Part shown: positions 37,969 through 50,769 of the stretch, piece by piece | Layout of the letters: every line of letters begins with the position of its first letter | Position numbering within the stretch: the first letter of the stretch is position 1 | Assembly: GCA_038502055.1 (NCBI GenBank) | Contig: JAXRKN010000012.1 | Span: 62,001 to 126,000 of the forward strand | Direction of reading: 5' to 3' | Length of the DNA: 64,000 nt | Source of the DNA: Tanytarsus gracilentus | Lineage: Eukaryota > Arthropoda > Insecta > Diptera > Chironomidae | Notes under the pieces: model-generated | Database searches by the model: none | Told to the model about the DNA's origin: nothing | What the model saw: the letters and a program-made list of their open reading frames with translations, nothing else | Translations under genes and position numbers: made by a program

Positions 37969-40900
37969 CTAAAGAAAATAATTTTAAAGTTAACCTTTGC
38001 ACTGTATTTGATATTTTGAAAATTTACCTTCGTACGACGTTCTTTATAAGCATAGCTGTGCTGAACGCCATGAACTTTTAGGCAGTGTGATTCGAGAGAA
38101 CACCGTTGCGTAAATGATTTCTCGCATAGATTACACTTGTAGGGACGAACTCCGGTGTGTGTTCTTGTGTGTCGCTTCAAATCGAACGTATCGTTGAATC
38201 CTTTTCCGCAAAAGGTACACAAGTAACGCTTGATATCCGAGTGACATTTCATGTGACGGTTAAGAAGCCGTTGTAAGGTGAAATGTTTTGAGCATATACG
38301 ACAAACGAATTTTCCATCGGAATCGACTTCGGCAATTGTGGGTGAAGTTGCTTGCTTTTTCACCGGTACATGCTCTTCTTCTCTAATACGACCGGGAACA
38401 TTCTCAATAGCTAGAGGATTTTTAATACCATGTCCACCATTAACAAATTCCAATTGCACTTCAGACGGCAAACCCAACTGTAATAGAAAAAAAAGTTAAA
38501 TATGCAATCAAAGTAGTTGATATTATTAATTTTAAAAACTCAAAAACAGCAAACATCATTTAAAAATTACATTTTTAATTCTATATATAACATCATATTT
38601 TTGAGTTTTTGCAGCAAGTTGAAATTAAAAATCAAATTTGATATTTTATGTTGACGAGAAACTTATAACGGAAATATAAATTTTAAGAAAAAAAAGTTTA
38701 GAAATGTTTATTTAGGATTAAAGCTGTTGCTGAAAAGCTTAAATTGATAAAAAAGTTTAAAAGCTTAGTTTAAAATAGAGAGAGAGAGAGAGAGAGAAAT
38801 AGAGCTTTTGTACAGAAGAAACTATAGCAAAAGACAGTGAAAGTATTCACTTTTCAAATTTGAAGATCAATTAAATCTTGCTTACCCGCTGCTGGAGGAC
38901 ATTTTTTGATTCCAGAATGATTGGAGACTCGGGCAGAGAAGCCGTAAGTAAAGTATTTAATTTTGAAACAGATGACGTGGACGACGAGTTAGATACGCGA
39001 CGAATGCTATTTTGAGATTTACTTACATTTTGGATCGTTGCCAAAGCCCCGGGCGGAGATGGAGTGGATGATTGGTGTTGATTGTCACCCATTCCCTCAT
39101 GATGAGTATGCTGCGGTGAGTGAACAGAGTCATAGTGTGATGTACTTGGTGATGGAAGCGACAAATTGCTACTGTGTGAATCCATATCGAAACAATTATT
39201 CTGGACGTGATGATGTTGAAGCAACGTATTATGCATGATTCCATTGTTATTATTAATGTTATTGTTGTTGTTATGTTCTCGCATAGTTGTCAGTGTGGTC
39301 GTTTGATATGGTGGTGGGTTCTCATAGTTGGTCGCCGATGACGGTGGCGATGATTTGTAAAATAGTTGCCGGTCATTTTGAAAGACACCTCCATTCGTAT
39401 TTCCACGTCCACCGATTAAATGATCTTGAAAGGAATCCAAAGTAATGTTATTATTGTGATGATGATGATGATGGTGATGTGAGTCTATGTTTGAGTCAGG
39501 CGTGAGCGATGAAGTCGATGATAATTCAAGTTCATTGCACTGATCATCGTCATTTGGTAATCTCTGAAGAAACTGCGACAGGTCTACGGCATCAGTTAAG
39601 CTCTCGAGTAATGCATGCTCATTCGGTGACGAAAATGTCAATGTTGCAGTCAATTGCAATGGATCAACTGCATTCGATAAATCGACCATCATTGAGTCAC
39701 TGTAAGCATCACTGTAGTTCTGCAGTAAATTTCCATTCAAAGACAACGTATCAATTTTTCCATCGTAGTCCAAGTCAATTTCATCTTTAAGCACCATGCC
39801 GTTCTGCAGATAGGCATTTTGAAGTACAGAATATTGTTTAGTGCCTGCATCTTGGGGACTGTTGGGATAACCATTGATGTTTGTCAGCTCACCATTTGCA
39901 TCACACTCCATTTGCGCGAGTGTAGAGTTTAGTAAATAGTTATTAAATGCGTTCCCATTCATGCCGTTTTGAGCATTATATCCGTTTGCACCGCTCTTAA
40001 GACTCTCATAGAATGGGGGTAATGAGCCGGTTGGCGGGCTGTTTGGACCATAGTTTGATCTATTGTTGTCGCGTCCATTTCCACCTGCTCCTCCACTTGT
40101 CGATCCACTGCTACTTCCACATCCACCCGATGAGAAGTTAATGGAAGTACCGGATGAGCCGTTCGAGGATGATGTTCCATTCGAACCATTCGCTTGACCA
40201 CCGTTATTCGATGAAGACGATCTACCGTGACCGGCAGCCGCATAAATAATTCCAGCTAGGCGTCTTATCATTGGACTTGGACTTCCCGGTGGCAGTTTTC
40301 GTATTTGTTGAAGTAGAGCTCTATGTATAATTGCACGTTTAGCTTCCCTGATACGACGATCACGCTCTTCGATTGTATCAAATGTTTTAATTTTTTTATC
40401 TTCTTCATCTTCATTGCCAATTTGATTTTCATCTTTATTGAAACCCTTGATCGGCGATGCCAAATCGCGTTTTTTTGGTACGTGATAATCGATCGGATGT
40501 TCCTGTTCAGGAGGCATAGGAATTGAATGATGAAGATTGTGAAATTGGTGATAATTATTCGGCTTTTGTTGTTCTGATTGAACATTTTGCAATAGGATTG
40601 GATGCGTAGTTATCACGTTGGACGAAAGAGTTGGTGTCTCATTTCTCGGTTCATGTTGTTGAACAATAGTTGGAGATGGGGATGAGCAGTTAACACTGAG
40701 GGCAGGAGATACAGAGTTTGAAGGGACACGCTGAATGACAGAACAACGTACAACTGCTGGCTGCTCAAGATCTTCTGATTTTTTGTGACTCAAATTAATG
40801 AGATTTGATTCGGGAAGAATTTTCACCGGTTCTCTTATTACGACACCTTGATTATTGGTCTTTGTCATCTCACCGATCGGAGGTGTCGGTGGATATTCTT

Positions 40901-43900
40901 TACGCTGTGCTTGTGTCAAAACAAATCGTTGTGATCCACTTCCATAGGGAATATCACCCCCCAAAATTGAAGATTTAAATCGACGCTGCTTATCTTCATT
41001 TCTCAAAGCAGATGGTTTTCCAAAGCGCGACGAACACTCGCCAAAAATATCATCACCTATATGTCAATTGAGTAAAAGAAAAAAAATGTTGATTAAAAAA
41101 ATTTAAGTTTGTTGCAAACACAGCCCTTCTTGTGTCGCAAAAAAATATCTAAACAGTTAGACGTCGGTTCTTAAATAAATTATCATGAATTTAAACAATT
41201 TATATGTTATGCAATTCAAGCTTGAGCTCGAACTTGAAAATATATAACGCGTACGTATTGAGTTGCATTGCAAGATTGATTGTATTGAGATTGCATTGTA
41301 ATGCTTAAACGCACACAAACCACACAAAAATTCAATTGTATTGAGAAAACCTGTTTATTTTCTTTATATTATTTTTTATATATTTTCCTACTCTCTTCGA
41401 TTATATTTATTCTTTCAGTCCAAGTAGAAGCACATATGAATGTGTTTGTTATTTTTTCAATGGCGACAGACATTGCCGAACATTCTGAATAAATACAAAG
41501 AACAGCATAGCTGTGTAGCTGTACAAATAGTATAGTATAAATTATATCGTCGAAAAAAGGTATGCTATAAATCTGTTGCTTTTTTTCGTTCGAGAAAAGC
41601 TTCTTTTGAGAGTGTTAAACCAATACATATGAATTCGCAATAACTTGAACATGACCTAACGAAAAAAACTTAACGTAACATTAACATTGAAAATTTTATA
41701 AAAGCTGAAAAATTACTTTTATTACTCAATGCGATTTTTTTTCGCGATCTCAAAAAGGAATAAATTAAATAAAGTTAATAATTGAAAAATGAGAGGAGTT
41801 TTTAGAAAAAAAACGTCAGATTTTATTTATTTTCAATTCTGAATCTATTTTAACTGCTGTTTAATGGGTAAAATTACAAATTATTTTAGTTTAAATACCT
41901 ACTTAATTAACTTTAATTTATTCTAAGATTTGAATAATTTTTGCCATCATCTAATATATTAGGAAATTACTATTAAAATTAAATTCAATGTGAAAAATTA
42001 AAATCGAAATCCAGTCGGAATCATATCATAGTTCTTAGCAAGGACATTTTTATTCAATATATTGATCAAAGCATGAGGGAATAAACGGCTATACATTTTA
42101 CATTGAAGGCACTAAAAAAGTGAAACGCAGTTGTTGCTTAGTTAACAGTTAATTTACATGAGATAATGCTAATAATTTTCTAAATTGTGCGAGCACAAAT
42201 GAACGTAAAAATCAAGAACTTAAAAATACTTAGAAAAAAAATCAATTGAATATTTAAGCGAGTTGGAGAGAATACAAGAATTAACGTTCATGACATTGAA
42301 AAATCCTTTACTTCTAACGCTCTGAATGGTTCATTAACATCCAAAGCAAACAGGTTCTATTTGTGAATCAATTCTTGAAGGTTACAGAGTTCTTTGACTA
42401 TATTTTCCTTTTTTGTGCAAATAAAAGACTCGAAGAAATCATCAGCAAACTATCATCATGATAAAAACCTGCTAAATTACTCAATTTTGAAGATTTTCAT
42501 AACAAAATGATTAAGCTATGCCGGTTTGTAAATTAAGCTGTAGTTCGCATTGAGTAAACATGTTTTAAATTGTTTTCAAATAAAACGATAAAATAACGGC
42601 TGTTTTGGGAGGCTAAGGGCATCTATATATTTGTGTTTGTTCGAGTGTCGGGAAAGTGCGAATCGATTGCAAAAAATTTGTTAAAAAAGTTTATAAATAT
42701 TCAATGATTACGAATGAGTCATACGACACTGACGACCCATTTAAGCTTTCAAAAAGACGCTTTATTATAACATATATTTATTGCTAATTTCATTTAAAAT
42801 ATTTCTCACATTGGAATTAGGGGTTGACGCTGTAAAACAAAAGAAATTTAGGAAATTTCCAAAATTATGGGGAGATGCGCGTTAATAATAAAATACCAAA
42901 GTTAGAAAGCAAAAAAGAGCAAATTTTTACGAAAGTTGACACTATTGCATTCTTTTGCAAATTTGCAACTTCTTGTCCTTCAATTCACGTTTCCCGTTTA
43001 TTTCTCCTTCGGATTTTGTGTCTCCTAAATAATGTCAACTATAGCTATAAAAATTTTTTCGTCCAATCATTTACATTTCGATGTGTCAATTAATTACGCA
43101 AATTTGGTCATATTCTCAAGATTCTTGAACATGAAAAATTGTATATTTCAAGATCTATTCAACGATTCTAACTCTCATAATTATGAACTAGCATACCAGA
43201 ATACTATTCACGTAATTAAATATTCATCACAACAGAGACACTTTTCTGCTTTGTTTCTCTTTACCTCCTCCGTCTCATTTTTGCAAATTCCCTGTCGCAC
43301 TTAACGGTTCTTTCGCACTTGTCATAGACATTTTTTTCTGGAATGAGTTGAGTATTAGTAAATTAGAAAGCAGAGAAACTCAGAACTAGAAATAAAGGCC
43401 TACAGTTCATGAAACTCACATGTGTTTGCCCGATGATAAAGAAGAATAAAGGAAAAACATGAAAATACAATATTGTGAATGCAATTGAACGCATTCCTTA
43501 ATGACTCTAAAATTGCTTTAGCCGCAACCACATTATTTAAAATTTCTCATAAAGATTTCTCAAATGTAATCATAAACGATGAAAACGAGCTTATTTGTCT
43601 ATTTTCTCAAAAAAGTCCTCATGAATTGCGTGAAAACAGAGAGAAAAAATATAAAATTAGTACCATAATTTTTTAACTCTTGCCGGCCCGTTTCCGCGAG
43701 AGTTCCATACAGACGCGTAATATGTTACATAGAACGTCCGGTTGGTTAACGTTCCCGTTCTTATGGTAATTCATAATTTTGTGCAATACATTTAATTCAA
43801 GTCTCGTGCTAATAATCAAACTCTTTAAAGTTAGTTAAACACAATTTTTTATGAACAAAAATCAAAAACCCCAAAAATTTATTTTCATTGTTGGAATTCT

Positions 43901-46659
43901 TTTGTATGAATTCATATGAAGATTTAATATCATCCGTTTTCACACATACGTATGTAATATAACTAATTAGAAAGATCGAAAAAAATGGATGGTGTGAAGG
44001 TAAATAAGGCAATTGTGGTCAGAAACTTTTGATATATGAATTATATAACTGTATTTGTAGTGATCACTTATTTACATATTACTTTTTTATTTAAATTTTT
44101 TATACATATGAGGTTAGCGTGTTACTTATGAGAAATACACGCGCATTTTTCGCAACAATAAATTAAGCGACCGAACCATTATTGTGCGATACACAATATA
44201 TGACGGTTCTAATTGTAAAGTGCCATCATTTATGTGTTATTACTATTATTTTTTTCTAAATTGAATTAAAGTGTTCACTTTTAGGTGTTTGCGAATTAGT
44301 TCTTCAATTATTATTGCATTTGTATTACTTTATTAAAAAATTGATGTTGGGGAAAAAAATAATTGAAACGCGAAGAAGAGCACCATGAAAAGATACATAG
44401 AAGAAAAAATCAACTTCAAGACCAATGCTAGTTCATGATGGTGGTAAAGAAAAGTTGAATGAACTCAAAACGAGCCATTTTGCTTTTTTCTCTTCCATCT
44501 CGCGCTGCTGTAAGTCTTTTTTAGGTATTATATTTTACTTCTCTTTGGTCTATTCTCAGCACAGCACAGCGTGTTTTTAACTGTGTATCCAATGTATTTT
44601 TTCTTTTTCTTCTTGAGAGAATCGAGGAGCAATTTTCTAAGATTTGTAAAGAACAATTCTGTTCAATTGTTGTGTACGTTCTCTGAAGTGTATTTTCATT
44701 CTTGCTGTGGGAATCGCGGGTTACAAAAATAGGCGTCCAAAATATATATGTACGAAGCTTAAAAAATGATATACAAAAGAAAAATTCTCAAGCGCTAGCG
44801 TTTCGATTGAATATAAATTGCCTTCTGTTCTTGATTTTAATAATAATTCTATCTATCCATATTTTGCCTTCAGTTTTCTGAAAAGCATTCATATGAAGAC
44901 CATTCACTGTGTCGCTGTGCTTGTTGCTTTTGTTTCTTATATAATTATTTTCCTGTATTTTTCTTTTTTCCTCTCTACTTCTGGCAAAAACATAATGTAA
45001 TATTCAAGGTAATTATTTATGATTACAGTCCCTTATGTAAAAAGCTGGCAAAGAAGAAGCTTGATGGTTCTAGTTTTAATTCACGTATAAAATTTAAAGT
45101 GTTTTTATCCTCCATAAAACGGAGGATTATTTATTTGATTTTATTAAAAATGCAGAAAACACAATAAACGATCGATTAATGCATTTTTTAGAAATCTGTT
45201 AGCCTTGGTCTTGAAACAAATGTTAAAAGAACTACGGCAAGAAGAATTGCAGCAGCATAAAAAATAATTGTGAAACCATATATTCTATTTACAAAGTTGT
45301 AACGTATAAAATATGTAAATACATTGGGAAAAATAAAGCCGAAAGTGTAATAAAATTGTTTCGTTTTACAGTTCAAATTTCAGATCAGGGTAGAAAAATT
45401 ATCAAGACAATCTAGAAGTGAAGAAATTATGATTGTTTAAGTTTAAATTTTGGTAATACATTTTTTCCCGCCACTCTATCCGATACATTATCGATTCAAA
45501 TCTTGGCACCAACGATTTTTGATTGAGAATGCCAGGCATCAATTAACTAAAAATGCAAGAGTTGTATATTTAAGATTGTATATTAAAACGATAAGTATCC
45601 GTGCACTCAAATCTTTTATATTTTGTATGATAACAAAAGAGAGAAATTGTTTTGCAATCATGAGTTAGCATTCTATTCCACCACTTGGGTAATTTTATGA
45701 ACCTGTATCATTTTATTAAACCAACCTGTTGAGAAACCTTATACTGTATTGCTTACTGTGTATACACATATATCTTCCCCTTTTTACAACAAACACATAT
45801 GAAAAATCAAACAAAATTAATAATTAAAACGACAACAGGTAAAATAAAAATATAAAGAAAGGGAAGTATTTGGAAATTAACAATGGCCATAGAACCATGA
45901 AATTCCCTTCTCGAAAAGAGTATAATGTGTTCGTTGCTCTCTTAGTTTGTGTAGATTGAAAAAGGAATATGTTTCATTTTTGATGTAAAACTCATCCCAA
46001 ATGATGAGAAGCAAAAAAATTGAAATAAAGAAAAATTAGAAACCAAACATTTATATGTGTGACGAGTTGCACTAAAAGATCGTGGGAGAATATAAAGATG
46101 ATAAAAAGATTTTGGTTTTATATTTCTCCTCAACATCAAGAGCAGGTAAAATATATTCTTTGTTCACAGGTTCTTGCACAACATTCAGAGCAAGTATCCT
46201 GATTGAAAAAAGAATAGGAAATTGCTCACTATTCTCAAGGATTACCATCCGAGGGCGATTTGTCTCGATCATCGTGAAAGCTTTTTTAACGGACACAAAC
46301 TATTTTTTAAAAAACTCTTTGAGGAATAAAAAATGTATATTAAGTTCATGCAAATTTAATTTTGCTCCTAAGAATATCAACAATTTTGGTACATCGCTCG
46401 ATTATTCTTGTGTACAATTTATAGCATTTTTGGACTCACCGGACTTAATTTTATTTGATGACTCTAAAAGTCCATCTGTATTCCTTTTCCTTGCCACAAG
46501 CGATAGTGGTGTATTCGCATCGCATTCTTTCGTATAACGCTCATTATTGATTTCAATATTAAGCTGATCTGAATTTTTAGCTTGAATCAAGTGTTGCGCC
46601 TCTTGAAGACGCAGTTGCTGCTGTTGCAAGCGGTCTTTGATCAAAAATATTTTCGGCAT
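37783..46659 (-). CDS. ovo: Ovo/Shavenbaby C2H2 zinc-finger transcription factor
   Basis: Four exons (46659-46440, 41056-38886, 38477-38028, 37968-37783) join in phase to 3,027 bases, or 1,008 residues. The N-terminus MPKIFLIKDRLQQQQ is the Shavenbaby/Ovo-A start. In Drosophila this region is the part recognised for Pri-peptide-triggered proteasomal trimming that converts Svb from repressor to activator. The middle is Ser/Gly/Asn/His-rich. Four C2H2 fingers lie at C856-H876, C884-H904, C912-H933 and C951-H972, almost identical to fly Ovo, and the protein ends LLGQFPMPVQN. In flies the gene controls female germline development and epidermal denticles and hairs. An internal Met (residue 91, at 41006) could start a shorter Ovo-B-like form. 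Confidence 0.95.
38028..38477 (-). CDS. ovo: ovo exon 3: three zinc fingers
   Basis: Residues 798-947 start LGLPSEVQLEFVNGGHGIKN after a CTATTACAG acceptor and end before AAG|GTAAAT. Fingers 1-3 are joined by short linkers, with HTGVRPYKC between fingers 2 and 3. The region between the LEFVNGGHG block and finger 1 is much shorter than in Drosophila, which has poly-Gln there (recalled from the family). Confidence 0.95.
38777..38797. repeat. (AG)n microsatellite in ovo intron 2
   Basis: A 21-base run of alternating A and G lies in the intron between ovo exons 2 and 3. On the sense strand it reads as a CT tract about 110 bases downstream of the exon-2 donor. Confidence 0.8.
38886..41056 (-). 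CDS. ovo: ovo exon 2: long low-complexity regulatory region
   Basis: This 2,171-base exon encodes residues 74-797 and opens GDDIFGECSSRFGKPSALRN after a CATATAG acceptor. It has a basic, charged helix-like stretch (EERDRRIREAKRAIIHRAL), a Ser/Gly/Asn-rich tract, a run of eight His, acidic patches (DEIDLDYDGKID) and an end LQQR that joins exon 3. The acidic parts are candidates for the activation region. Met91 at 41006 is a possible start for a truncated activator isoform. Confidence 0.9.
41057..46439 (-). other. ovo first intron (5.4 kb)
   Basis: No further conserved exon is visible. In flies the corresponding region carries the internal germline promoters, so it may be regulatory here. A small perfect hairpin (ATCCTCC/GGAGGAT, about 45107-45128) was the only local structure noted. 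Confidence 0.5.
46440..46659 (-). CDS. ovo: ovo exon 1: Svb/Ovo-A N-terminus
   Basis: ATG at 46659 starts MPKIFLIKDRLQQQQLRLQE, nearly identical to the fly Ovo/Svb start. It includes TPLSLVARKRNTDG and ends SNKIKS before CCG|GTGAGT in phase 1, which fits exon 2 (Ser-Gly-Asp-Asp). The conserved start is the Ubr3/Pri-responsive degron region in fly Svb, suggesting that Pri-dependent control exists in this species. Confidence 0.95.
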
Positions 46660-46925
46660 TTTTCTGGTTTATGTTTCCTTTGCAATATTTAACTTTTTTC
46701 AGTTTCACAATTTTTTATCCAAATTTCCAATTTTTACATCTTTTGATTTTCTGAATTTTCTTTTGTTCTTTTGCACGAGTCAAAATTTCAAACTTTTTTG
46801 CACTTGTTCTTTTTTAGAGCTTTACTTAGTTACACATATATTTAACTAACAGGAAGTTAATTAAAGAAAATTACTCTGTTCTTAAGTATTATTTTTTCTT
46901 TTTAAATCGTGATAAACCCCGACAA

Positions 46926-46985
46926 CACGTCTTTCCCCTCGAAAAGATCAGAAGCGAATGACGAAAGAGAGAGAGAGCGAGAGAA
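46926..46985 (-). promoter_or_regulatory. ovo/svb promoter: GAGA tract, initiator and DPE
   Basis: Read on the minus strand, TCATTC has its A+1 at 46959 and AGACGTG lies exactly at +28 to +34 (46932-46926), matching the strongest DPE form. A GAGA-type tract (CTCTCTCTC) lies just upstream at about 46966-46985. The start codon is 300 bases downstream, so the 5' UTR is 46959-46660 without an intron. This is a TATA-less developmental promoter of the Drosophila kind. Confidence 0.75.
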
Positions 46986-49881
46986 TTTTTCACTGCTCTA
47001 TGCCCATTCGAATGTATTAGTGAAAAACGCAAACTCCCGATCAACGAGCTAAAAGTATTTTTTTGTCGAAAAATTAACAATCACCACAGTGGTATGAAAG
47101 AATTTTAATTGTTTTGAATATATTTTGATTTTTCAAAAAAAAAAACATTCAAAAAAATAAAATTGTATTGTATTTTAATTAAATAAGGACAGAATATCTT
47201 TTAATTTGCGAAACTGGATAATAAAGCTTGTACATAGTATCCCTAGGATAAGATATCGGCAGAAAAAGAACGGTATGAAAGAAGAAAAAAGAATTGAGAA
47301 AAAAATCAAGATGCATGGCCGAGAGAAAGAGACGTTATTTCGTCTTTAACCTTGAAACAGTGAATTAAATTGTAAAAGGGATAAAACGGCCGCTTAAGAA
47401 AAACGAATTTAAAAGTAACAGAAGAATACGAGAGAAGATAACGAGCGAGGCATTCATTTGCTATTACCTCACGTTCCTCATGAAAAAAGAAACGGTCAAA
47501 GAAAATATATATAAGCATTGAAGGTACGAAGTAGTATGAGAATTTGGAGAAGACTGCAAGAAAGTGGATGCCTATTTTAAAACCTGATTCCAGGCTCTCT
47601 TGATAAAACCTGTTTTAACCAGTATTATTGTTCCACTGCACCATTCTACCAATGGAATGTCAAAATATTTCAAAAGATTCCGTTTTTTACTTTTTTGCCT
47701 TTGTACATTTTTTGCATCAAATAAAATACAAAATTTGGCAAAAGATGTAGACAACAATTTTAGTTTTAGACGTAAAATTGCATCGGAATTGATCGATAAT
47801 CTTAAGAAGAATCACAACAATATTGAATAACTAATTTGCTGATAAAACAAACTACTAGCATGCTACAATTTATTGCCTGTTTGCAAGCTTGTTTAAGTTA
47901 ATATTTATTAATTATGAGAATGGTTCTGTGAAAAGATTTCTTTCATTTGCATTGAAAGGATATTTATTTTAAAGAGAATTTACGCCCACTCAAAACAAAG
48001 GATTTTATTACAATTGTCACAACAATCGTAAAACCGAAATGCTAGCAATTTGTTATGAGCGCACCGTTGTCAATGCTTGAAAATTTTTAAAACTGAGCAT
48101 CCTACGTACTACATATAAATAATTTAGAAAACTTTACGGAGTTATTGTACACGTTTGATTTTGTTGCGCATCAAAATTATAATTCTTAAAATGATAAAAA
48201 GTTTCTTGTCTTTGCATGCATTCAAGTTTTACATTTAACTCAAATATTTTTAAAGCATTTTCAATATAGAAGAAAAAGCAAAAATATTTTTCATGAAACA
48301 TTTCATATATCCGCTTGCACATCGCATTTGAACATTTGAAAATGTTTTTATTTTGGCTTGCTTCAAAGTACAACAAAAATAAGAAATTTGGCCTCTGACA
48401 CCTGATATTTTTTCTTTCCGTTTCCTAACTAATTCTTTTCGATTTTTGGTAATAATTTCTCACGAAAAACGTTTCGAGTTGCTATTGGCCACATTTGCTC
48501 ATATACATTAAAGAATTAAACGCGCAATGCACAGAACCATTCATGGAGCACCGGAAATCAAAAAATATAAAAAATCGCACATTAGTAGCTTTCGAATGTT
48601 ATATTTGAATTCTTTTCTTCATTTCTTTTAATCGATTAGCGGGTTCTACAAGCATTGAAATCAATTAGAATGTTTTAACAATTTTTTCCTCAGTTATACC
48701 ATTGGTCTTAACAAAGCATCGCGATAGATCTTTAATGATTGAGACAAAAGAATCCAAATCAAAGAGCATTTCTTGTCTTCTTTTTTCATGCGCACACCAT
48801 GCGCTTACAAATAATTGGATCACATTCCGTTAGCTTTAATTTCAATTAAAACTTCCCATATGTGTGGTGTATGAAAAAAGATTTATAGGCGATCTTCTGA
48901 AAAGCAAATGGATAAAATTTCTTCTTTTATACTTAATATTCTCCTTCCCGCGCTACTTCTTAGAATTTAAAAAATTTAGTAAGATGGAAAATTAATTGGG
49001 CAATCGTCGAGAGTTGAAAACTCATAAAAATGAAACAAAATAAACAAACGAGATGAAAGAAGAATTTTTTTTTTAATTGATTTTTAATTTGCTCCGAATT
49101 GACAATTGTTTTTCGGGGAAATAAGCAAAAAACTTTTTAAAGGTTCCAATAAAAATGCAAATAATTTTGTTTTAAAAAAATTATAAGATGCTTTGCGATG
49201 AGTAAAGCGATAAATTTTTTAGATAACTGTTATAATTTTTTGTTGCTTGCTCTGCTGTTTCATAATACCTCTCACATAGGTGGGAAAATAGCCAAGACCT
49301 CGCTAATTCTCCCGCATTTTAATGAAAAAATTATTGAAACGTTTTAAGATGAGTAAAATGAAGAAGGAAAGTCTAACGTCAGATCAAATTTAAGAAATTT
49401 AGTTATAAAATATTGTAAAATATTCAGGTGCAAAATGCATTTATTCTATTAGGTATTAGTGATTATACATTTAATTTTTAAATTCACTTATATTTTATTT
49501 AACAATATATTATGTATCTAAAAAATCGTCTTCATCTCCTATCTTACGTCATAATTAAACCCACATGATAAAATCTAAGCTGTGTAAAATCGACTAAACA
49601 AAAAAAAATCTGCTCTCATTCTTAGTAATATTTTGCACCGATCGGATTGTAACAGTCAATTAAATATATTGTTTAATTTCCAGATTGATGCATGTATATG
49701 CTCACTGCAATCTCAAATTGCACGATGCGCATTAAAAAATCATAACATTTATATTATTTTACATCTCTTTCTAATGATTGTTCTGCTTGAAGCTCTCTTG
49801 CATGTATATTGTGCGGTGCTAGAACTCAGTTCTTTAGAACGTATTTAGTTCTGATTGTTAACAATCTCGTGTTTGCAATTT

Positions 49882-49975
49882 TTAGGGATCCTCACGGGGT
49901 CCCTTGGGACCATGATGGACATTCATCAAAAATCATCAATGTCAATCGATTCCTAGTCCAATGACGAGTCAACGA
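49882..49975 (-). repeat. Composite element fragment H and GC-rich repeat end
   Basis: TTAGGGATCCTCACGGGG recurs at 63950. The following CATGATGGACATTCATC to CAATGACGAGTC is the reverse complement of 51104-51170 in copy F. Confidence 0.5.
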
Positions 49976-50769
49976 CAAGAAGCCATGAAACAGCTATAAA
50001 AAAATAAAAAATTATTTGTGAGAAAAAATTTAACAAATTTAGTTTTTCCCAAGTGCAGTCGTCTAAGTTTTTCACAGCGAATCAAGGATTCGTAGCAATT
50101 TTTTATGATCTAAAAAAGAAGTTTTATTGTTAAATGAAATATAAATCAGGAAGCTTTCCAGAAGAGATTAGAAAATAAAATTTTAAAAGCCCGCAATTGA
50201 GAGTTGTGGCATAATAAAACTTAATTGGTATAGTTCAGTTTGACCACAAAATCTTGACTGATTAACTTTTTTTATTTTGCATACGAATTTTTGATTACCT
50301 ATGTAAGCACAAAAACTCCATGATATTGTGAAAAAGAAGAAGTTAAATTTCTGCTCAAGATATCGGCATAATGATGCCTTATAATTGAAATATATATAGA
50401 GGAAAAAATCAAGAGCTAAAACCTAACCAAAAAGCATGAAAAATTATAATTCTAACCAACGGATTCTCTCTTCTCTATTATACTTTATAACAATCTTCTT
50501 CGTCGGTTTTTTGCTGCTATATGTTCCGTTTGAGTGAGGAAGCATTGCTTTGAAATTTAATTTCTTCTTCCACTTCTCTCTTGTTTTCTTCTTCTTCCAT
50601 CACTTTTTGTGGATGCTTTGGACTTAACTCATGAAAAAATTCTAATATAAAATACATGTACACCAAAAAACATTTTCGGTTCGTTGAGTGTGTTCTTACC
50701 GACACAATTATTGGATCATCCAGAGTGGTTTCAGGAATATTAGATGAATGACGGATATTTCAGGTAGTG

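Noticed and set aside
46082..46537. 151-codon plus-strand frame opposite ovo exon 1
   Set aside because: Its 3' part is the antisense shadow of the conserved Svb N-terminal exon, and the rest has no motif.
50517..50705. Additional upstream ovo/svb first exon
   Set aside because: The Glu/Lys-rich minus-strand frame has no similarity to known Ovo N-termini and no phase-compatible evidence.
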